A stretch of 64,000 nt of DNA from Eretmocerus hayati. Taxonomy: Eukaryota; Arthropoda; Insecta; Hymenoptera; Aphelinidae. The notes below the pieces were generated by a model. That model saw only the letters and a program-made list of their open reading frames with translations. It was not told where the DNA came from and searched no databases. Location of the stretch: positions 176,125,021 through 176,189,020 of the forward strand of contig CM056741.1 in assembly GCA_029851415.1 (NCBI GenBank). Direction: 5' to 3'. Below are positions 63,796-64,000 of this stretch, one piece after another. Positions within the stretch are counted from its first letter, which is position 1. Each line of letters starts with the position of its first letter. The position numbers and the translations under genes were made by a program.

Positions 63796-64000
63796 CTGGA
63801 TTTGAAAATAAGTCACAAAAATTGATATAAAAAGTTTTTTACAATATTCTTGTATCGTTCATCTGTAAAACCATTCCATATATTACAAAACAGCCTAATA
63901 GGCGACTTTTCTCTAGCTCACTAGCCAGGTGATAAAATAATAAAAATGAGTATACTAGTGATCGAGTCGAAGTCAAACTTGAATTCTTGTGATTCCTTCT

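Overview
The window is animal nuclear DNA, most likely from an insect. It is AT-rich, its genes are split by GT-AG introns, its promoters carry TATA and TCAGT-type initiator signals, and most of it is non-coding and repeat-bearing. The PPM1D protein reads much like hymenopteran orthologues as I remember them; that is an impression, not a search result.

Layout. (1) 631-5215, minus strand: a complete seven-exon gene for a PPM1D/Wip1-type PP2C phosphatase. I rebuilt it exon by exon; the phases close into one 936-residue frame, with a TATA box and two initiators at 5393-5441. (2) 5442-40930: about 35 kb with no confident protein gene. It holds a tRNA-Lys(CTT) at 9261-9333, a decayed Helitron helicase (10375-11640), a strand-switching tetranucleotide satellite (12597-14345), two inverted copies of a 1.22-kb TA-flanked terminal-inverted-repeat element (24180-25404 and 34708-35938), a foldback with 355-bp arms (31985-32799), and several smaller hairpins and MITE-like palindromes. 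(3) 40930-62113, plus strand: a cytospin-A (SPECC1L) gene with a GAGA-rich candidate promoter, a 5' UTR/first coding exon, a long repeat-bearing intron, a probable second start exon at 54980, coiled-coil exons, one large low-complexity exon and a C-terminal calponin-homology domain. The phases close to 1404 residues (1273 from the second start). (4) 62114-64000: cytospin 3' UTR with a poly(A) signal at 63502, then a possible terminal exon of a convergent minus-strand gene.

The two genes have no evident joint pathway: one is a nuclear stress-response phosphatase family member, the other an actin/microtubule cross-linking scaffold. Nothing suggests an operon, a gene cluster or a CRISPR system. 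The least ordinary items are the foldback (a hairpin-RNA candidate), the TA-flanked element pair with its internal array of terminal-like motifs, and the long lineage-specific-looking segments in both proteins.
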